DNA of 64,000 nucleotides, taken from NCBI RefSeq assembly GCF_000014965.1, contig NC_008554.1, positions 2,468,001-2,532,000 on the forward strand. Reading direction: 5' to 3'. Origin of the DNA: Syntrophobacter fumaroxidans MPOB. Lineage in GTDB: Bacteria > Desulfobacterota > Syntrophobacteria > Syntrophobacterales > Syntrophobacteraceae. Positions 8,088-16,624 of this stretch are shown piece by piece. The translations under genes were made by a program, and so were the position numbers. Positions within the stretch are counted from its first letter, which is position 1. Each line of letters opens with the position of its first letter. The notes beneath the pieces are model-generated. The model worked only from the letters and a program-made list of their open reading frames with translations. It made no database searches and was not told where the DNA came from.

Positions 8088-10058
8088 TTATTCCCAAGAC
8101 GGAGGAATTAATTTCTTGCCATCACGCCATTCTTCAACCAGATGGACATTTGAGATATTACCCCAAACGTTTTCTGTAGCATGATCGAGTACAATAACCT
8201 GGAATCCTCCTTTGCTCGCTGTTACCGCAACAGACAAAGCTAAAAATGCTTTGCGTACTGCGACGACGTCCTCATCACGTAAAGCAATCTCCTTTCCCTC
8301 ATCGTATTCCTTTAATGAGAGAGTCTTAGGAAAATAGACTTGGCTCGGCTGATCTAAAATAAGAAAGGAAGGAACAGGGCTGTATCTAAGAGACAAAAAA
8401 AACTGATGCAATCCTACCATCACGGCGATGTGATATGAGAGCCAGTTGGAGCCACTTCCGATTTCCCATAAATAATCTTCCCTTGAGACTCCCCCTATTT
8501 TGATCGTGAGGTCATTGATCAACAAACTGACAGGATCGTCAGGTCTCTCAGTATCCAGATGTGGCAAAATTCTCCCGGCGTTCGATTCGACCTTTCGCAG
8601 AGCCCGCCTAGTTCTTTCCCTTATTTCACGTTCCGATATCTGGTTCTCGCGAGCGGTGATCTTTTCTCGCAGGTCACTGATTTCGTTCCACAATACACTA
8701 TCGGTTCCGATTCTCGAATACATCTGAAGAGCTTCTTCCAGGCCTCCAATGAACCGAGACGTTTGCAGCGCGTCGTAACGCCGCTTTTGAGCCTGCTCAG
8801 AAGTCTTCCTAAGAGCACTGATTCTGATCCGGATGCCGCGTAGTCTTTCAGAGGCGTCCCGCATTTCTCTCCCGACCCTTTCAAATTCTCGGTCGAACGC
8901 TGCTGGGACCTGCTCGAACTCTCCAGCTGTTTTCTCTATCTCTTTAAGCGCTTTATGCAGCCACTCCAGCTTCTCATCGACCTGAATAGAGGAACTGCCA
9001 CACATCGGGCACTCTTGTTCTTTGTCAAGGTTGTTGAGCATCCATTCCGATACTTTGAGTCTGTCCCTTTGAATGTGGAGTGCCCCATGATAGGTCACGG
9101 TGCTTTGCCTGAGAGCAGACATCTCGTCCAAGCGGCCTCTAAGCTCAGAAAGCTCAAAGGAAGCGCTCCTTTCCTCATCTTCAAGTCGCCTCAGTTCCTC
9201 AATGGCTTCGTTCACGCTTTGCTCAGTGACTTTAATCTCATCTCCGGAGAATTTCGCCACAGCGGCTAGGATTTCTATCATTTGTTCTCGGGAAGCGTCC
9301 TCGGGAACCACCGCTTTAATCAAACCCAGTTCTCTGGCCTCGGAAATCTTGGCGTGCAATTCGGCTAACCATCGCTCGGAAACCAGCTTGATGTTTTCGT
9401 ACTCGGCCTGTTTTCTTCTGAGGTCCTTCTTTAGTTGGGCAAGTTCATGCTGCATTGCCAGGATCTGCGGATTTATCGCATCAAGAACATAGGGGAAAAT
9501 AGTCCTGAGCTTCTCGCGATGCTCATAGGTATCAGCCTTGTAAAAAAACACATCGGGGTTTGCCACAATGTTCTGCGGTTGGAACATAAACGCCGACAAG
9601 TCCCTGAAACTGGGACGCCCCTTAAACCCACTGCCGAGGCTTTCGGTGTCAAAATCCAGCGCCGTCAAGCCAACCAGTTCATCCAGACTAGCCTTAACCG
9701 CTTCGACACCGCTGTTTTTGAGATTAATCTTTTCAGGAACTTCCACTTCTTTACCTTCAATAATGAACATGTCGCCCGTCGCTTTTTGAAACCCAGGTTC
9801 GCGTCTGGCAAACAGTTTCTCGCCGGTACCTGTCTGGACTACTACTCCAAACCATTCGCATGAGTTCCGGATAGTGTTTACTGGAATCCTGCATTTTTTG
9901 GAACCAAGGCAATAATCTATGATCGGTATGATTGCTGATTTTCCAGTCCTGGAACCGCCGCTGATAACGTTTACTTTGCCCTTCTCGAACGGCAGGCGAC
10001 GAGGCTCCAGGCTTCCATTTTTCGGCCAGAGGACGATCTCTTTTATTTGAAAAAACAT
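8088..10058 (-). CDS. ABC-3C system ABC/SMC-like ATPase (DUF3732 family)
   Basis: 656 residues. The Walker A GGSRTGKS is at residues 34-41. Long coiled-coil arms (about 205-330 and 370-510) flank a CPMC half zinc hook near residue 350. The ABC signature region is around EIGSGSNWLS (~532), and the Walker B is LILDQPSQ (~566), where Gln follows the Asp in place of the catalytic Glu, as is usual in this family. This is the architecture of DUF3732 ATPases of the three-component ABC (ABC-3C) conflict systems defined by comparative genomics. Its start codon overlaps the stop of the middle-component gene (TGATG), indicating translational coupling. By analogy it senses invading DNA or replication and licenses the nuclease partner encoded upstream; this role is inferred. 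Confidence 0.85.
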   Translation of the reverse strand: MFFQIKEIVLWPKNGSLEPRRLPFEKGKVNVISGGSRTGKSAIIPIIDYCLGSKKCRIPVNTIRNSCEWFGVVVQTGTGEKLFARREPGFQKATGDMFIIEGKEVEVPEKINLKNSGVEAVKASLDELVGLTALDFDTESLGSGFKGRPSFRDLSAFMFQPQNIVANPDVFFYKADTYEHREKLRTIFPYVLDAINPQILAMQHELAQLKKDLRRKQAEYENIKLVSERWLAELHAKISEARELGLIKAVVPEDASREQMIEILAAVAKFSGDEIKVTEQSVNEAIEELRRLEDEERSASFELSELRGRLDEMSALRQSTVTYHGALHIQRDRLKVSEWMLNNLDKEQECPMCGSSSIQVDEKLEWLHKALKEIEKTAGEFEQVPAAFDREFERVGREMRDASERLRGIRIRISALRKTSEQAQKRRYDALQTSRFIGGLEEALQMYSRIGTDSVLWNEISDLREKITARENQISEREIRERTRRALRKVESNAGRILPHLDTERPDDPVSLLINDLTIKIGGVSREDYLWEIGSGSNWLSYHIAVMVGLHQFFLSLRYSPVPSFLILDQPSQVYFPKTLSLKEYDEGKEIALRDEDVVAVRKAFLALSVAVTASKGGFQVIVLDHATENVWGNISNVHLVEEWRDGKKLIPPSWE

Positions 10059-10576
10059 CAGAATCCTACCTTCAAAATGATAGAAATTTCATAAAGAGAG
10101 AGCTTTGAGCACCAGGACCCGAGTTTTTTGGTCCCATCGAACATCGGTCTTATGGATTGGGGGATGCCGGCTCGAAGTGGTGTTTGTGATAAAGGTATGG
10201 CTTTCCCGCTCATCATGTCCAGCATCAAAAGGTTGGACGCAATAGCAAAGGTCAGAGATTCCATGGTTAAGCTGCGCATTTGAAGGGCTCGATCATGTAT
10301 GGCCAGAATTAAATCTGATTTCGATTCCCTGGAAGTGGAGAATTTGGCAGCTAAGGCTCTCAGCCCGGACCTCTCTTGGGTATTCAGCACAAACCGGAAA
10401 GTCGCTTCGTGCAAGACGATTGGTAGCACAATAAATAGCAAGGGTAGAGGAACAGCCGACCGAATTTCGCTATTCTCTTCATACCCGACAGAAAAGTTCC
10501 ATACCAGCATTCCCCCTAAGGCGGGATTCTGAACGTATTCCACTTCTCGACTGAGACTTGACATATCTTGGAGCAT
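10058..10576 (-). CDS. ABC-3C system middle component
   Basis: 172 residues. The start region (EVEYVQNPALGGMLVW), the LPIVLHEATFRFVL segment and the RSGLRALAAKF segment match the conserved pattern of three-component ABC system middle components, small mostly helical adaptors found between the ATPase and the effector gene. No catalytic residues are seen. It lies 17 bases after the nuclease/CTD gene and overlaps the ATPase gene by one base, so the three are an operon. Its proposed role is to bridge ATPase and effector. Confidence 0.8.
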   Translation of the reverse strand: MLQDMSSLSREVEYVQNPALGGMLVWNFSVGYEENSEIRSAVPLPLLFIVLPIVLHEATFRFVLNTQERSGLRALAAKFSTSRESKSDLILAIHDRALQMRSLTMESLTFAIASNLLMLDMMSGKAIPLSQTPLRAGIPQSIRPMFDGTKKLGSWCSKLSLYEISIILKVGF

Positions 10577-10593
10577 CTAAAGACTCCCAACTA

Positions 10594-11775
10594 TTACAAA
10601 TTCTTTTCATATTCCGGATGCCATCCGACCTTGAGATCATCGGCCAAGGCATGAAAACTTCCCGGTGTGAAATGGGGTGGAACTTCTAGCCCTTCCAATT
10701 TCACTTCTTGATTTCCACAGTCCGAGTAAAGATACTTCCCTCTCTCAACAGCGCTCTTGTCTTTTAGGGCAATTTCTGTTTGTTGCTTCAGGTTTTCCCA
10801 TGTTCTTACCAGTTTTGACTCGAATTTGTCGAAACTGGTCCGATGAACTAACCCTTTGGCGCTCCATAAAGTCCGATCAGCAGATGAAAGCAGATAGTCT
10901 TTGACCGCCATTATTTTCTGGCCATAACTAGCCTCAATTATTTCCAGCTGCCTTACATATTGTCTAACTTTTAGGTCCCTTTCTATTTCTGACCGAGACG
11001 GCTCTTGCGCATACGATGTCAGAATAGTCCGATTATCATGAGCCCTTTCAAAGCTTATCATATCCTTTCTAAACTCTTCTACTAATATGTTGGCTGGAAC
11101 CCCTTTTTCGAGCAATTTGTCAGTCTTTTCTTTGACCCAGCCGAGAGAGTACCTGATTGCGTCGTCGACCATATCGTCTGGCACAAAAGTTCTCTTCAGC
11201 AACGGCGCCAAATCGGATACAGGACTTCCGCTGCCGAAGACAAGTTTGAACCTGAAAATTATCCGACTTATTACTGATTCGTCAGCCTCAAAAACCTTAG
11301 CCAGGTATGGCCGTAAGGTATCACTGATCCCGCGTAAAGGTTCTGATCCCTTCTTCGAAATCCCAAGAATCGCTTTGGCTTCCTGAAAAGCAGAAACTGC
11401 TTCCTCCAAAGTGGCTGCATCTGAGAACTGCTTTGCAATACCGGCGGGCACCACTTTTGAGACGTAAATTTCGAAATAGGTCTTGTCCAGTTCCAAAGCC
11501 CCAGCCGTTACCGCATCTATCCAATTGGCAAAGGTTTTCCAAAGACCCTCAGCACGATCAGAGACAGGATTGCTGAAGATCGCGCTCTTAACCTGTTCAG
11601 CGGTTCGGGTCCCATCTTCTCTTTCCGCTCCGACATCTTCAAAGACCTCGAGGCTAATGGTGTGTTCTGAAAGAGCATCCAATAGCCTTGCCAGCAAGCG
11701 AGTAGTTTGCAGTGAGTAGCCCAAGTACTGACCAGGTGCCTGAGTCGGACTTCTCTCAATTTTTTTTCTCCGCAT
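10594..11775 (-). CDS. ABC-3C effector: Cap4/DUF4297-like nuclease N-terminus with ABC-3C C-terminal domain
   Basis: 393 residues from the ATG at 11775, chosen for AAGG nine bases upstream; an in-frame ATG at 11814 has no ribosome binding site. The N-terminus (GYSLQ, then LEVFEDV around residues 42-48 and EQVK at 60-63) has the spacing of the restriction-endonuclease-like core of Cap4/DUF4297 dsDNA nucleases: an acidic pair followed by Q-x-K. The middle is helical. The C-terminus, around YLYSDCGNQE and ending GSFHALADDLKVGWHPEYE, resembles the C-terminal domain shared by ABC-3C components. The protein is likely the DNA-cleaving effector controlled by the ATPase. The nuclease assignment rests on motif spacing, not on an alignment. 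Confidence 0.75.
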   Translation of the reverse strand: MRRKKIERSPTQAPGQYLGYSLQTTRLLARLLDALSEHTISLEVFEDVGAEREDGTRTAEQVKSAIFSNPVSDRAEGLWKTFANWIDAVTAGALELDKTYFEIYVSKVVPAGIAKQFSDAATLEEAVSAFQEAKAILGISKKGSEPLRGISDTLRPYLAKVFEADESVISRIIFRFKLVFGSGSPVSDLAPLLKRTFVPDDMVDDAIRYSLGWVKEKTDKLLEKGVPANILVEEFRKDMISFERAHDNRTILTSYAQEPSRSEIERDLKVRQYVRQLEIIEASYGQKIMAVKDYLLSSADRTLWSAKGLVHRTSFDKFESKLVRTWENLKQQTEIALKDKSAVERGKYLYSDCGNQEVKLEGLEVPPHFTPGSFHALADDLKVGWHPEYEKNL

Positions 11776-11890
11776 CTTTTTAGCCTTGGCTTGAACATGT
11801 TTTCCAGAGCGCATGAGGAGAGTAAATAATAAAGTGATTTTCTCTCCTCAAGATATTAATGTCGGTCACTTGTTTGGTATCTGTTTTCGT

Positions 11891-14584
11891 TTAGCCTCTC
11901 TGTACAAGAAGCCCTTCTGGTGGCTTCTCCAGGGTAATTCTTGATTCTTCCAGAGACTTATTTCTGGCCTTAAGCCCCTTTGCGTAAATCCTCAGATCTT
12001 CCAGATCTCTCTTGATCTCATCGGGACCGGGGAAAGAAACCTGCCTGGCTCTGGTTCTGTCGTGTCCTGAAAATTCAGAGGCTCTCTTCATCGCAAAATA
12101 GATCCGTCGATAATCTTCATCCTCTACCTGAGCCCCCTTCAAAGACTGCGTCATCACTCCTGTTTGGAACCGAGTCACCACCCCGTTGAAAAGGAGCTCT
12201 TCCACCAGGCGCTCCCATGTTTCCCGCAAGCTACTATAAAAATCCATCACAGCTCTTCGATACTGGTCTCCCGAGGTATCTTGAATATTCCGGATAAGCG
12301 GTAATTTCTTCTCCTCTAAATATTGAAGGCGAGCGTTTACCTTTTTTGCTTGCCAAGGCTCCTCTTTGTTGAGGATAGTTCCAAATCCATGTTCACTGGT
12401 AGCCCGAATCCAATGGCGGGTTAGGGGCACTTGGGCTTCCGCAGCTGCCATCCAAAGTTCATAGTAAAATACGAGGTCATGGGTAAATATGATTACCTGG
12501 CCGCCTCTTTTAGCCTCCTGCACCAATCGCATCGCTACCCGACGAGTCCGGACATGGTCCAATGAGGAAACCGGATCATCGAGGATAATCCCGCTGTGAT
12601 GAGGAATCGTGTTCACCTCGGTGAGAAAACAGGCGAGGGCCAGCGCCCTGAATTCTCCATCACTGAGAATATCCTTGTTTTGCAGTCGCTGAACGATATC
12701 GAGGTCAACGCCGAGAAAACTAACTCCTCGATCACTTCTTTCGTGAATCTTAAAGGGTAGGTGCTCAAGACGAAACTCTTTAACTTCCTTGCTTAGGCGT
12801 TCCTCAAACTCCTGCGTAATAAAGAGCCTACGTAACTCTGAATTCTTTTTGGAAATTGCCGTAGTGTCGCAGGCAGCTTTGCACTGCTTGAGCTTAGATA
12901 GGGTTGTAAGTTGCCGGAGGCGAATCAAAATAATCCTAATATTTTCTGACAGTTGCTTGCCAGCCAAAAGGTCTTCCTTGCGCTGCTCCAAAATTGCGCG
13001 TTGCTCAGGGTTTTGTGATTGCTCATATCCGCGTAGCAATTTATTAAGTCGCTCTATCGCAGAGGAAAGCTTTGGTGCGGGTGAAGGCGGCAGCACGGGC
13101 AGTGCTTCAAGCCCCACTAGTTCCTGCCAGGATTTCACGAAGGCAGTTTGGCGAGTGGCTACCGCTTTGAAGAACTCCACAATCTCTTCTTCCAGCGCGT
13201 TGCTGGCGGGATCAATAGTCTCCATGCCGAGCAAAAACGTTTCGATCTCATTACGGGGCCGAAGTGTAAACCGACTAAAGGTCGCTATCTCCTTAGTCAG
13301 AGATTGCTCCAGCTTTTTGGCTTGCGCTTCAGCAGTATCCTTTATGAAGGCTTCAAATCGTTTAAGACGATGAGAGGCGTCCGGTGTGAGAGGTTGCTGA
13401 CATAAGACGCAGACCTTACCGGCACCAGTGACCGGAAAAGACAACCCGGGATAGGCAATTTCACTATATTTCCGGGCATACCCAAACATGAGCCGCCAGG
13501 GTTCTGTACCAACACCGGACAGCGGCTCGTTTTGAAAGGCTGTTTTTGCCGTTAAAGCAGCTGCCGCCCGAGCTGTCTTGGTAGTCTTAACATTCGCGAT
13601 AAGTTTTCGAAGGGCATCATCCCCTACTACTGCTCCGGCATTGCTTAGGTCAGTTTTCAGCTGCTCAACCCCCGCTTTTAGTTGACGACACCGGGCGGCG
13701 AGGGCCTGTGCATCTGTTTTTAGCGTGCGTTCAATCCTATTGAGTTCCTGCTCGGATTCCTGGTCCCACTGGGCCAACTCTCTCAACTGGGTAACAGTGG
13801 GCAATGCTTTAGTGGGTGTCGCAGAAACAAGCTTGGCAACTATCTCTGCAATCTTGGTGCGAGGCGCGAATTGAGGCAAAGGGGTGGCAAGTTGGACTTC
13901 GAGTGCTCTAATCTCTGTATCAACGCTTCCGGCAAGTGACTGACACAACGCCCCGAGTTTCGGTAAAATATCCATACTGTGCGGCAGAAACTCTAATTTG
14001 TTTTCTTTGTCGGCATAGATCGGAACTGTCCTGGTATCAAAGACAGAGAACCGGCCCAGTTCCGGTGGTGGTTCTTCTCCATCGAGCCACCGGACCTTCT
14101 TTGGGGCATCGGTTCCTGCCGAAAAGCGTACCGTTACTTCAGCGGGCGGGGTTTGTTCCGACTTGAAGGCATTCCCGAAGATCTGTTCTTCTCCGCCTGA
14201 CCGGACGCGGCAGAGCTTTTTGAGTAACCGACAGTACCCACTCTTCCTGCTCCCATTATCACCATAGACGACAGTAATTCCGTCAACTGCGAACTGGAGC
14301 GTCTGGTTTTCCGCTAAGCGATTAACGAACTTAACTTCCCCGAGAGAGTATAAGGTCACCTTGGGTACTTGCGGCGATTCTGGTGCAGTATGGGATTCAG
14401 TGAGACATTCAGGACATGGCGCCTGCTCGGAAGGAAGAATACCGTAGCAAACTTTCAACAATTGGAGGGCCTGATCCGTATCCTCCTTCCTAAGCTCACT
14501 CTTTGTATAGATTCTTCGAATAAGATCCTGTTGCCAGGGATCACGGTTTTGTGCAAAAGAGAGAATCTTTTTGATCGGAGACAT
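11891..14584 (-). CDS. Large zinc-hook AAA/ABC ATPase with possible C-terminal HEPN RNase, Walker A altered
   Basis: 897 residues from an ATG with AAGGAA upstream. An N-terminal CPEC lies near 57. The nucleotide-binding loop reads GDNGSRKS, with Arg113 where the near-invariant Gly of GxxxxGKS should be. A coiled coil with CVLC near 390 forms a Rad50/RloC-like hook. The ABC signature LSDGE is near 640, Walker B ILDDPVSSLD near 665 and the H-loop FTHD near 698. The last ~130 residues contain SLRETWERLVEELL and SGHDRTRA (~783 and ~838), which looks like a HEPN-type RNase with Arg and His. RloC-like and related ATPases cut tRNA or other RNA during phage infection. The gene is 76-115 bases upstream of the ABC-3C operon on the same strand and could belong to it or be a separate defence gene. 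The HEPN call is tentative. Confidence 0.75.
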   Translation of the reverse strand: MSPIKKILSFAQNRDPWQQDLIRRIYTKSELRKEDTDQALQLLKVCYGILPSEQAPCPECLTESHTAPESPQVPKVTLYSLGEVKFVNRLAENQTLQFAVDGITVVYGDNGSRKSGYCRLLKKLCRVRSGGEEQIFGNAFKSEQTPPAEVTVRFSAGTDAPKKVRWLDGEEPPPELGRFSVFDTRTVPIYADKENKLEFLPHSMDILPKLGALCQSLAGSVDTEIRALEVQLATPLPQFAPRTKIAEIVAKLVSATPTKALPTVTQLRELAQWDQESEQELNRIERTLKTDAQALAARCRQLKAGVEQLKTDLSNAGAVVGDDALRKLIANVKTTKTARAAAALTAKTAFQNEPLSGVGTEPWRLMFGYARKYSEIAYPGLSFPVTGAGKVCVLCQQPLTPDASHRLKRFEAFIKDTAEAQAKKLEQSLTKEIATFSRFTLRPRNEIETFLLGMETIDPASNALEEEIVEFFKAVATRQTAFVKSWQELVGLEALPVLPPSPAPKLSSAIERLNKLLRGYEQSQNPEQRAILEQRKEDLLAGKQLSENIRIILIRLRQLTTLSKLKQCKAACDTTAISKKNSELRRLFITQEFEERLSKEVKEFRLEHLPFKIHERSDRGVSFLGVDLDIVQRLQNKDILSDGEFRALALACFLTEVNTIPHHSGIILDDPVSSLDHVRTRRVAMRLVQEAKRGGQVIIFTHDLVFYYELWMAAAEAQVPLTRHWIRATSEHGFGTILNKEEPWQAKKVNARLQYLEEKKLPLIRNIQDTSGDQYRRAVMDFYSSLRETWERLVEELLFNGVVTRFQTGVMTQSLKGAQVEDEDYRRIYFAMKRASEFSGHDRTRARQVSFPGPDEIKRDLEDLRIYAKGLKARNKSLEESRITLEKPPEGLLVQRG

Positions 14585-14824
14585 TTTGTTCCTTATTTAG
14601 CGTAGAAACTTAAAGTCCCAGCGATTCCAACCACCTCCTACGGTCCAATGTTTTAGGGCAACATTATAGAGCGACTAGGACGAAAGTAAACATGAAAATT
14701 ACAACAATTCTAGAAATTTACGATTGCACTGGATAGGTCACCGTTGATTGATCTGCCTTGTGAGCCTCCTTGAATTCAGGGACAGCTGATCCACTAAGCT
14801 CAAGATCTCACCAAAAATTCTAAA

Positions 14825-14849
14825 GGGCAAGTGAAGATTGCACTTGCCC
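14825..14849 (-). terminator. Hairpin with 9-bp perfect stem, possible terminator
   Basis: GGGCAAGTG and CACTTGCCC flank a 7-base loop. On the minus strand the stem is followed by a T-rich stretch. It would end transcription coming from the nuclease-gene fragment at 14884-15148. Confidence 0.4.
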
Positions 14850-14883
14850 CAAATTTCACCTGCCCCAGGACCTATCCGCCCTG

Positions 14884-15148
14884 CCAAGTTCGGCACGGTT
14901 CTACGTATTCGCACCCGTTGCACTAGAAACTCAGTCTTGGAAAAAAATGCCAAAGCTGATTCCCTTGAGCGTTTCCTTGGCCAAATGAAAGAACCGCTGG
15001 TGGTCAATGCTTACCGGCCTTACCTCAAGCGAAAGCATTTTGGGCTTTTTGGTCTTGAAAAAATTCACCACTCGCAGAACCCGCGGCCGTTTTCCGCGGA
15101 GCCTTTTTTAGGCATAACTGTAGGCAATGAGCTGCAGGTTCATGTTTT
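14884..15148 (-). pseudogene. Decayed 3' fragment duplicated from RecB/Cas4-like nuclease gene
   Basis: This 265-base block is clearly related, end to end, to bases 18314-18579, the 3' third of the PD-(D/E)XK nuclease gene 3.4 kb away. Shared stretches include AGAACCGCTGGTGGTCAATG. In the minus-strand frame it begins like the paralogue (DHQRFFHLAKETLKG) but has lost one base in the stretch before the Cys motif, and the Trp codon TGG of the paralogue is TAG here. It is therefore non-functional. The rest of the gene (5' two thirds) is absent, with AT-rich DNA in its place. Confidence 0.8.
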
Positions 15149-15630
15149 CCCAGAGGCGTTAATTATAGGTGTGATATGTCAATATGAAAGTGGTTTTGAA
15201 AAAATAGCCAAATAACAAATTTATATAAAGCTAATAAGTTGAGTAATATAATAAGATGGAATATTAAATACAATAGCATCACAAGCTGTCTGGCAACCGC
15301 CTGCAACGCATAAGCAATCTGGAAGATTGCCGCATTTTTTCTTGACATTCAAAATTATTTTGTGGTATACATTGCAACCTATGCCATACCACTATTGGAT
15401 GTAGATACTATTTCTATTCCAACTATCTATTCAAATAATAATATTAAATTTTAATTCAATCACAAATTCAAATCCAATCGGAATTAGTTCCCAATTGTAA
15501 TTTATATATAATTAAAATGTACTTATGTCAATATAATTAAATTAACAATTTCCAATTTCAACCGAAATTGATTCAAAAATATAAAACCAAACCCCAAAAT
15601 TACAATCCAACATTTGATTTTCATTAGCTT

Positions 15631-15908
15631 TCTCTCCATTTCGGCTGAAATCGTAGCTTTAAAATGTGATCGATAACTGCGATTGGCTCCGAATTATATA
15701 ACAATCATATAAATGGAATTGATTTATTAAATATAAAATGGATTGATTATTTATCCACCAATGCCATTGATATGTATCTTTACAATTTGCAATTTTGGTC
15801 GGAATTTATTACGAATTATATAAATCAATTCCATTAATTATATATTTTGCCAATTTGTCATTATTTTTCTCCGTTTTTCGGCAGAAATCGTAGTTTTTAA
15901 AAATTGTG
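15631..15908. repeat. Pair of degenerate direct repeats
   Basis: Bases 15631-15668 and 15867-15908 share the order TCTCC, TTTCGGC, GAAATCGTAG, a T/A run and TTGTG or ATGTG. Shorter relatives of the CGGAATT or CGAAATT core occur elsewhere in the tract. The second copy lies about 45 bases before the start codon of the downstream gene, so it may be a regulatory site. Confidence 0.55.
15712..15835. repeat. 16-bp perfect inverted repeat
   Basis: AATGGAATTGATTTAT at 15712-15727 and its exact complement at 15820-15835, 92 bases apart, between the two degenerate direct repeats. Confidence 0.7.
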
Positions 15909-15951
15909 TTTGAACGCAGGAATTAAATGAAGAAAGAAAGGGGGAATAGCG

Positions 15952-16452
15952 ATGGATGACACAATTGATGACTGGGAATTGCAGCGAATTCTTGAAGAAT
16001 CCCAAAAGGCAGTGCGCTGTAAAAACTGTTTCCATTACGAAAAGCAGGAGGCGGTGGCGCCAGCCTACGCCCACTGCAAATTGAAAGGAGAGATCAAAAA
16101 ATATGATGAATATTGCTGGGAATGGACAACCACACCTTGGGGCCGGTGCCAGCTGGCCAGTCAAAAGGAGACTGCGATGAGTCAGTACAAAGTAAAGAAA
16201 ATTTTGTCGGCAAGCCTGAAAGGAATAGACGGAGTCACCCTGGATGATCATGGCCCGATTTATCTCCGCCACAAAGGCAGGAGGTTTCCAACATTCAAGC
16301 TCACCTGGGCCAATGAAAAATTCAACGTCTGTCTAAACTTCGGCGGTGTGAAGAGCCCGGCACTAATGTCAATTCGCAATGAAGACGAGGCCATGAAATT
16401 TGTCAAGGCCTATAAACTGATGACGGAAATTCGGGCTGGAAGAAAAGGGTGA
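15952..16452 (+). CDS. Hypothetical protein with Cys/His cluster
   Basis: 166 residues, start ATG with AAAGGGGG eight bases upstream. The N-terminal ~60 residues carry CKNCFHYEKQ, then HCKLKG and YCWEW, which could be a small zinc- or iron-binding site. The rest (from about residue 75) is a compact alpha/beta region without known motifs. A strong terminator follows. The gene lies inside the accessory island and is probably cargo of a mobile element. I do not recognise the family. Confidence 0.65.
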   Translation: MDDTIDDWELQRILEESQKAVRCKNCFHYEKQEAVAPAYAHCKLKGEIKKYDEYCWEWTTTPWGRCQLASQKETAMSQYKVKKILSASLKGIDGVTLDDHGPIYLRHKGRRFPTFKLTWANEKFNVCLNFGGVKSPALMSIRNEDEAMKFVKAYKLMTEIRAGRKG

Positions 16453-16585
16453 GTTGCCGGCGCGGCGGCAATTGCTGGAAACTGTCACGCGCCTTGCCTC
16501 ATAGCCACATAAATTGAATTTTCGCCAGATTCTTTCGAAATACGGCTTAGAGCGGTGGGATAATTTTTCAAACAAAGCAGAAATG

Positions 16586-16618
16586 AATTAAGGAAGCAGG
16601 CTTTCTGCTTCCTTAATT
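16586..16618 (+). terminator. Rho-independent terminator
   Basis: A 14-bp perfect stem (AATTAAGGAAGCAG and its complement) with a 5-base loop, followed by TTTT. It ends the gene at 15952-16452. The insertion sequence begins just after it. Confidence 0.85.
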
Positions 16619-16624
16619 TTCTAA

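Larger units (their letters stand above)
15149..15951. other. AT-rich non-coding tract
   Basis: About 800 bases far richer in A/T than any other part of the window, with no gene-like frame. It contains degenerate repeats and a 16-bp inverted repeat, listed separately, and ends at the promoter region of the small gene at 15952. Candidate roles are a mobile-element end, an origin-like region or a silenced regulatory region. Confidence 0.6.

Noticed and set aside
15149-15951. CRISPR array
   Set aside because: The repeats are few, degenerate and unevenly spaced, and no cas gene is in the window apart from a Cas4-like nuclease that belongs to a mobile-element module.
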